A DNA stretch of 40,244 nt from positions 1 to 40,244 of the forward strand of contig NZ_JAHUTT010000038.1 in NCBI RefSeq assembly GCF_019209865.1, written 5' to 3'. The DNA is from Shewanella sp. NIFS-20-20. Lineage in GTDB: Bacteria; Pseudomonadota; Gammaproteobacteria; Enterobacterales; Shewanellaceae. Of the stretch, positions 35,845 through 40,244 are shown in pieces. The stretch's first letter is position 1, and the number at the start of each line of letters is the position of its first letter. The notes beneath the pieces are model-generated. The model did no database searches. It was not told where the DNA came from and worked only from the letters and a program-made list of their open reading frames with translations. Both the position numbers and the translations under genes were made by a program.

Positions 35845-38800
35845 TTAGGGTTGAGCACACTGGCGCGGCGAGTGCTCGCCTTTCCAGAGGGTGGTGGCAT
35901 CACTGAGCGAGAGCGGGATAAATGTCAGTCCTGCACTCATGTTAGCCGGCGGTAGATCTGTTTCTAATTCATACATCCCCATCGGAATGCTGCCTTGGGT
36001 GGCATTGGTAGCGACTTGCGTGGCCGCCAGTGTCGTGTAGCGCAGACCCATTAAGTCAAAATGATTGCGCCAATCTTTACCGGTCAACTTGCTGAGTGAT
36101 ACCAACATAAAGTCGTTGCCGGGAATATCTTTAATGCTGCGACCGCCATAGACGCTCTCCCCGTTAAAGGGGAATAGGCTAAAGCCGAGTTGGTGACGAT
36201 GTGCCTCCCAATCACTCGCGTTATTGGCATATTGGCCAAAAATGCGTTGGTGTTGATAGAGCAAGGTAAAGATATTAAAGCCATTTTCAAGTCGGGTACC
36301 GTCACTTAAGATCATGTGATGGGCTTGCAGCGCCATTTGAATATAAAACGCCATCCGATAGCCGTTATGGGTTGCGTAAGCATTGCTGGCCCATGGCGCT
36401 TCAAAGCGACTGCTGCCACTATCTAACACTCGACAGTTAGAGGCGAATACCACGCGCTCTCCAGTGGTGTTGGTCAGCCCTGCGGCATCGGACATAAACA
36501 CATAAAATAAGTCTTTATGGTTCATATGACCATCATAGAGGGTGCTGGTGTTGTTATCGCGTAAATAGTGGGTTTTCCACATGACAGTGTAGGGAAAAAT
36601 ATTGTTGGAATTTTCACCGGCACGACTGCCATAAGCGCTCCAATTATCTCGATTCTCCGCCGTGACATACTGCACATTGAGGCGATTGGTTTGTAAGTTA
36701 TGCCCAAGCTCATGATTATCCCCCCAGCCGGTGGGGCTGATATTCCAGCCAGCATCCCATGGGTTACCACTGCAGCCCCAACCACATTGTGCATTTTGGT
36801 CGTAGTTGGCATGTTGGATAATACGGCGGGTATGCAGCGACTCGTCAAAACAGGCCTCTGACAGGATATTACTGCAGGCTTGGCTGACATCCTCTGGCAA
36901 CGACTCAAGCAAGCTTTTTCCTTGGATTTTGAATCCCGCTAAGGTGTAAACGCTATTGATGTGATCCTCGGCGATACTGGTCAGCAGAGCATTGACATCA
37001 GCGATGTTGCCCCCGATGGCATTTTCAAACTTATCCCTGCGCATATGCTGCTCTGCACCATCTGAACGCAGATCGATATGGGGCAGTTCGGTATTGGCCA
37101 GTTGCTGGTTAAACTGGGTGATTTGTGCCGGATCGGAAAAATCCATAATGCTGGGGTGTTTGGCCACGCCGTCCATGGAAATATCGACCGCCAAAGATGC
37201 CGCCGCACCAGAGAGGTACAAGTAAATGGGCCCACCATGAGGGGTGGAGAATGTGATGCTTTGGCCTGAAGGGATGCGCAAGCGTTGTTGCGATACCGCC
37301 AATGGTCCGCGATAGACTTTTTGCTCGTAAACGCGGTTGGTGTTGGGGCGATGATAGTTGAGCTTGAGCTCAACATGGGTATCCGTTTGGTCGTGACGGG
37401 TCACGGTAATGGTCTGCCCAGGTAAGGCATACCAACCTGTGGTGGTCCACTGGCCCGAATAAGGCACGCCGATGGTTTGGCGTTCACTGACGGTGTCAGG
37501 GTAACGGTAGTGGGCATTGCTCCCTTTGGTGAGAGTGTTTGCCGGCGCCACAAACTCACCTAAGTCCGCTTGCGCAGGGTTATGCTGGCGGGCGTAACTA
37601 ATCACCCAGTCGGCAAATAGTGCTTGTTGCCAGGCCCCATGCTCATCATAGGCAATCGGGTAGTCAATGAGACTGCGATATTTGTCGGCGAGTAATAAGC
37701 CCGCTTTCATTATGGCGAAATTTTTGCTGCTAAAAGCATCGATACCGGCGATATCTAACGTGATAGCGCCATTGCGATACCAATCGGCGGCGTTTTTGAA
37801 GCTCGATGCAAATCCTGCCAGCGTACAGCCTAAATAGTTACCACATCCATCGAGTACGGCCGTATCAAATTGTTGTTGCGCTAAATTATTCAGCAGTTGT
37901 GCAACGGCCATTAAGGTTTGATCGGCCGCTTTAAGCGTATCGATACTGACATTGTCGGCGGTAAGTTTTGACCAATAGTTGCCCGCAGTGCTCAGCCCCA
38001 GATCAAAATATAAGGGCGATAGCATGGCGCTGGCATCACGGCGATAGTTAGACAATAGCAAAGGGATGCCTGCGGCTTTGGCACTGGCTATCGCGCTGGC
38101 GATACCCGCATAACCTAAGCCTTGGCGGTCGATGTCACTGATGACGATGATATCGGGATTAAAGGTGTCGATACATTGGCTGAGTTGGCTGTAATCACAG
38201 GCATTGGCATCATTAATGGTGTGCGCGTTAGGATAGTGGTTGGATAACCAACTTCTTATTCGTTCATTATGGGGAAAATACCAGCTATCTTGACTGCTTG
38301 GCATCTGTGCGGTGACTATGCTCAATCCATCGATACTGTCATTGCCTTGGGTTAGCCATTGCAACAGGTTAGTTAATAACACATCGGTTTGATTCGAGGT
38401 GTTGACGGCAAATAAATTGCCGGCCATGGCCCCATAGCGGTGCCCATCTTGCTCGCCCGCCATGACCAAGCCACGAACGGCATCGCCGCCATTGCCATTA
38501 CGATTTGACGGCAAGACAGTAAAAGTATTTTCGGGTTTAAGGCTGGCGAACGTGATTGAGTCATGGCTTGGGTACCAACTGATGCTATCTCCCACATTGC
38601 GATAGAGGGCGTCGATCGCGCGCTGGCGTTGGCTTTCTGCGCTGTCCATCTGATCAAGGCTAAAATCAATCAATTCTTGGGCTGAGGCCAGCTGGTGATC
38701 TTGCTGCTTTATGGCATTGGCCGCGTTACTAATAAACTCGGGAGTGATCACACAATCACTAGTCATTGGCGCAGTGATATAGCGGTCGCCCACTAAGCTA

Positions 38801-39972
38801 CCATCGCATCCTGTGATAGATGCCAGCGCATGAGTCGGTTCGAGCAACAGGGTAAAACTAAAGATTTTTCCCGCCTCAATGCGTTGTTGGCTTGGGGCTA
38901 ATCCGCCGCCACTGGCTTGCACGCTGCTGGCAAGATAGTAGGTGATCGGGGGGGAGAACGGCTCAAAGCTTGGGGTAATGGTGCAGTCGGCCGTCATGGG
39001 ACCGGTTAAATAGGTTTCATTGGTTAACGTGCCCTGACAGCCACTGATACTGGTCAGTTGAAAACCGGCCTCAGTGATAACGGTAAAGGCATGAGTCTTG
39101 CCAGCCTCGATTTGCTGTTGGCTTGGGGTGATTGCGCCCCCACTGACCGCGGTGGTATGGGCGGTATAGTAAGTGGCCGGTGGCGTCATCGGCGCAAAAG
39201 TGGGGGTAATGGTACAGTCGGCCGTCATCGGCCCTGTGACATAGGTTTCATTGGTTAAGGTGCCCTGACAGCCACTGATATTGGTTAATTGAAACCCCGC
39301 CTCGGTGATGACGGTGAAGTCATGAGTTTTGCCAGCCTCGATTTGCTGTTGGCTTGGAGTGATTGACCCTCCACTGACCGCGGTGGTATGGGCGGTATAG
39401 TAAGTGACGGGGGGCGCAATCGGTGTAAAGGTGGGGGTAATCTCGCAATCGGCGGTCATGGCAGCAGTGGTGAATACTTGGCCTGATATACTGCCGCCAC
39501 AGCCACTCACTTGGTCAAGGACGTAACCTTCGTCAGTGTGCAAGGTGAAGCTTAAGGTGTTGCCTGCGCTACTCTGTTGTGAGGCTGGGCTGAGTGAGCC
39601 ACCGACCACGCTAATGGCCTTGGCTGTGTATACCGCAGGTGTCGATATTTCACTAAAGCGCGGTGTGATGGTGCAATCGCTGGTCATAGGGGCCGTGGTA
39701 TAACGATTGCCGTTTAACTGACCATTGCAACCAGCAATACTATCAAGTTGATAGTTGGACTCTGGGATGACGGTAAAGCTATAGGTGCTGCCGGCTTCAA
39801 TATTTTGGGCATTGGGGTTGAGCGAACCGCCAGCGACTTGGGCACTACTGGCTTGATAATAGGTGATGCTCGGTGGTGGTATTGGCGTCGTGGTGTCGCC
39901 ATTATCAATATCCCCATCGCCACAGCCACTGAGTAGTGTAAAGAGTGAGAACCACAAAAATTTGTGTGTCAT
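35845..39972 (-). CDS. AcfD/SslE-like M60 metalloprotease lipoprotein with five N-terminal repeats
   Basis: This 1375-residue protein begins with a lipoprotein signal (LLSGC, lipid-modified C17) and an acidic Thr/Pro linker. Five tandem repeats of about 77 residues follow (residues 38-413), each with one cysteine pair and an AG.(T/S)..FT core like bacterial InlB-type repeats. A large middle region (about 420-820) contains the FNPDIIVISDID segment seen in AcfD-like proteins. The C-terminal M60-like (enhancin) peptidase region has the zinc motif H1087-E-L-G-H1091. Relatives such as SslE (YghJ) and AcfD are exported by type II secretion and degrade mucins or other O-glycoproteins. A similar role here is inferred. 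ATG has AAGGA 7 bases upstream. A transposase remnant lies upstream in the same direction. Confidence 0.88.
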   Translation of the reverse strand: MTHKFLWFSLFTLLSGCGDGDIDNGDTTTPIPPPSITYYQASSAQVAGGSLNPNAQNIEAGSTYSFTVIPESNYQLDSIAGCNGQLNGNRYTTAPMTSDCTITPRFSEISTPAVYTAKAISVVGGSLSPASQQSSAGNTLSFTLHTDEGYVLDQVSGCGGSISGQVFTTAAMTADCEITPTFTPIAPPVTYYTAHTTAVSGGSITPSQQQIEAGKTHDFTVITEAGFQLTNISGCQGTLTNETYVTGPMTADCTITPTFAPMTPPATYYTAHTTAVSGGAITPSQQQIEAGKTHAFTVITEAGFQLTSISGCQGTLTNETYLTGPMTADCTITPSFEPFSPPITYYLASSVQASGGGLAPSQQRIEAGKIFSFTLLLEPTHALASITGCDGSLVGDRYITAPMTSDCVITPEFISNAANAIKQQDHQLASAQELIDFSLDQMDSAESQRQRAIDALYRNVGDSISWYPSHDSITFASLKPENTFTVLPSNRNGNGGDAVRGLVMAGEQDGHRYGAMAGNLFAVNTSNQTDVLLTNLLQWLTQGNDSIDGLSIVTAQMPSSQDSWYFPHNERIRSWLSNHYPNAHTINDANACDYSQLSQCIDTFNPDIIVISDIDRQGLGYAGIASAIASAKAAGIPLLLSNYRRDASAMLSPLYFDLGLSTAGNYWSKLTADNVSIDTLKAADQTLMAVAQLLNNLAQQQFDTAVLDGCGNYLGCTLAGFASSFKNAADWYRNGAITLDIAGIDAFSSKNFAIMKAGLLLADKYRSLIDYPIAYDEHGAWQQALFADWVISYARQHNPAQADLGEFVAPANTLTKGSNAHYRYPDTVSERQTIGVPYSGQWTTTGWYALPGQTITVTRHDQTDTHVELKLNYHRPNTNRVYEQKVYRGPLAVSQQRLRIPSGQSITFSTPHGGPIYLYLSGAAASLAVDISMDGVAKHPSIMDFSDPAQITQFNQQLANTELPHIDLRSDGAEQHMRRDKFENAIGGNIADVNALLTSIAEDHINSVYTLAGFKIQGKSLLESLPEDVSQACSNILSEACFDESLHTRRIIQHANYDQNAQCGWGCSGNPWDAGWNISPTGWGDNHELGHNLQTNRLNVQYVTAENRDNWSAYGSRAGENSNNIFPYTVMWKTHYLRDNNTSTLYDGHMNHKDLFYVFMSDAAGLTNTTGERVVFASNCRVLDSGSSRFEAPWASNAYATHNGYRMAFYIQMALQAHHMILSDGTRLENGFNIFTLLYQHQRIFGQYANNASDWEAHRHQLGFSLFPFNGESVYGGRSIKDIPGNDFMLVSLSKLTGKDWRNHFDLMGLRYTTLAATQVATNATQGSIPMGMYELETDLPPANMSAGLTFIPLSLSDATTLWKGEHSPRQCAQP
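38734..39861 (-). repeat. Five tandem repeats of about 231 bp in the M60 protease gene
   Basis: Units begin at residues 38, 114, 191, 268 and 345 of the protein, a period of 76-77 residues. Cysteine pairs are at 82/100, 158/176, 235/253, 312/330 and 389/407. Units 3 and 4 are nearly identical (64 of 69 residues, and alike in DNA), so they arose by recent duplication, and copy number may vary between strains. Confidence 0.88.
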
Positions 39973-40101
39973 CGTTTGTCCTTGTTGGCATTGAATTATG
40001 ATGAGTGTTGACGTTTTATTTTATACAAGGTCATAACAAATTAATACATTAAATATAATAATTTCAATGATTTAAAATTGACACTGTCAAAATTTAGGCA
40101 C
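39973..40101. other. Promoter region of the M60 protease gene
   Basis: These 130 AT-rich bases separate the protease start from the insertion-sequence end. A TATAAA hexamer on the minus strand (40025-40020) could be a -10 element but lacks a good -35. A 13-bp palindrome TTGACACTGTCAA lies at 40078-40090, near where the insertion sequence should end. Confidence 0.4.
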
Positions 40102-40128
40102 AAAAAAACCGGCGTTAGCCTAATGCCG
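40102..40128 (-). terminator. Terminator downstream of the IS4-like transposase
   Basis: On the minus strand CGGCATTAG and CTAACGCCG (40128-40110) pair with one mismatch and are followed by GG and seven T. It would stop transposase transcripts before the protease gene. Confidence 0.65.
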
Positions 40129-40153
40129 TTCACTTAGTGTGAACGGCATTTTT
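40122..40153 (+). terminator. Terminator hairpin overlapping the transposase stop
   Basis: AATGCCGTTCAC (40122-40133) and GTGAACGGCATT (40139-40150) form a perfect 12-bp stem, followed by T on the plus strand. It overlaps the last transposase codons and could stop transcription entering the element from outside. Confidence 0.7.
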
Positions 40154-40244
40154 CTTAGACTTAATGGGATACTTGTTTTTACTCATTTTTAACGCACGTG
40201 GATAGGCCCTATCCCGTTTCCCATCAAGCTTGAACTGTCTCGCA
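40130..40244 (-). CDS. IS4-family transposase, C-terminal end only (gene continues past window)
   Basis: The frame read from the window edge ends at TGA (40132-40130) and encodes 37 residues: ARQFKLDGKRDRAYPR, then a basic tail ALKMSKNKYPIKSKKNAVHTK. The RxYPRALK(M)SKxKYP(I) tail is familiar from IS4-family transposases of Shewanella and relatives. The element's far end and the rest of the gene lie outside the window, so its integrity is unknown. Confidence 0.75.
   Translation of the reverse strand, partial: ARQFKLDGKRDRAYPRALKMSKNKYPIKSKKNAVHTK

Noticed and set aside
38734..39861. CRISPR-like periodic repeats at the right end
   Set aside because: The period is about 231 bp, in frame, and encodes protein repeats with conserved cysteines; it is not a CRISPR array.

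Overview
The window looks like part of a Shewanella-type gammaproteobacterial chromosome. This is inferred from protein similarity and gene order read by eye, with no database search. The backbone runs from the 3' end of an rRNA operon (5S rRNA) through leftward mutT-yacG-zapD-coaE and the type IV pilus genes pilD-pilC-pilB-pilA, then nadC. A rightward half follows: ampD-ampE, then pdhR-aceE-aceF and lpdA (pyruvate dehydrogenase complex). After these come a patatin-like type Vd autotransporter, an M13 lipoprotein peptidase, a leftward HAD phosphatase, acnB, leftward rsd, and hemE. The right end is a surface/secreted-protein region: a response regulator with a degenerate receiver, two spondin-domain proteins, an SDR oxidoreductase, and a 1375-residue M60-type lipoprotein metalloprotease of the AcfD/SslE kind. 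The window ends inside an IS4-like element.

The clearest accessory region lies between nadC and ampD (about 9118-12669). It holds a strikingly AT-rich membrane sulfatase/LtaS-family gene broken by a frameshift in a run of seven T, followed by a decayed ISAs1-type insertion sequence. The IS still has bipartite terminal repeats and a perfect 10-bp target duplication. The IS sits inside a second, partial, diverged copy of the nadC 5' end, whose pieces lie on both sides of it. The island is therefore flanked by direct repeats derived from nadC and its upstream region. This suggests entry through nadC homology or a local duplication, followed by deletion and IS insertion.

Regulation is readable in places. 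A palindromic PdhR operator overlaps a good sigma-70 promoter ahead of pdhR-aceEF, with one perfect and one near-perfect FNR-type box upstream. Rho-independent terminators follow 5S rRNA, ampE, aceF, lpdA, the M13 peptidase, acnB, hemE and the spondin pair. Between rsd and hemE, a promoter, a short hairpin-containing sequence and a strong terminator on the minus strand together look like an undescribed small RNA of about 93 nt. A 17-codon open frame with a good ribosome binding site sits just ahead of acnB.

Functionally the window joins central carbon metabolism (PDH, aconitase), cofactor synthesis (CoA, NAD, haem), peptidoglycan recycling (AmpD/AmpE) and type IV pilus assembly with several predicted exported or surface proteins. 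No CRISPR array, tRNA, or multi-gene defence system was seen.
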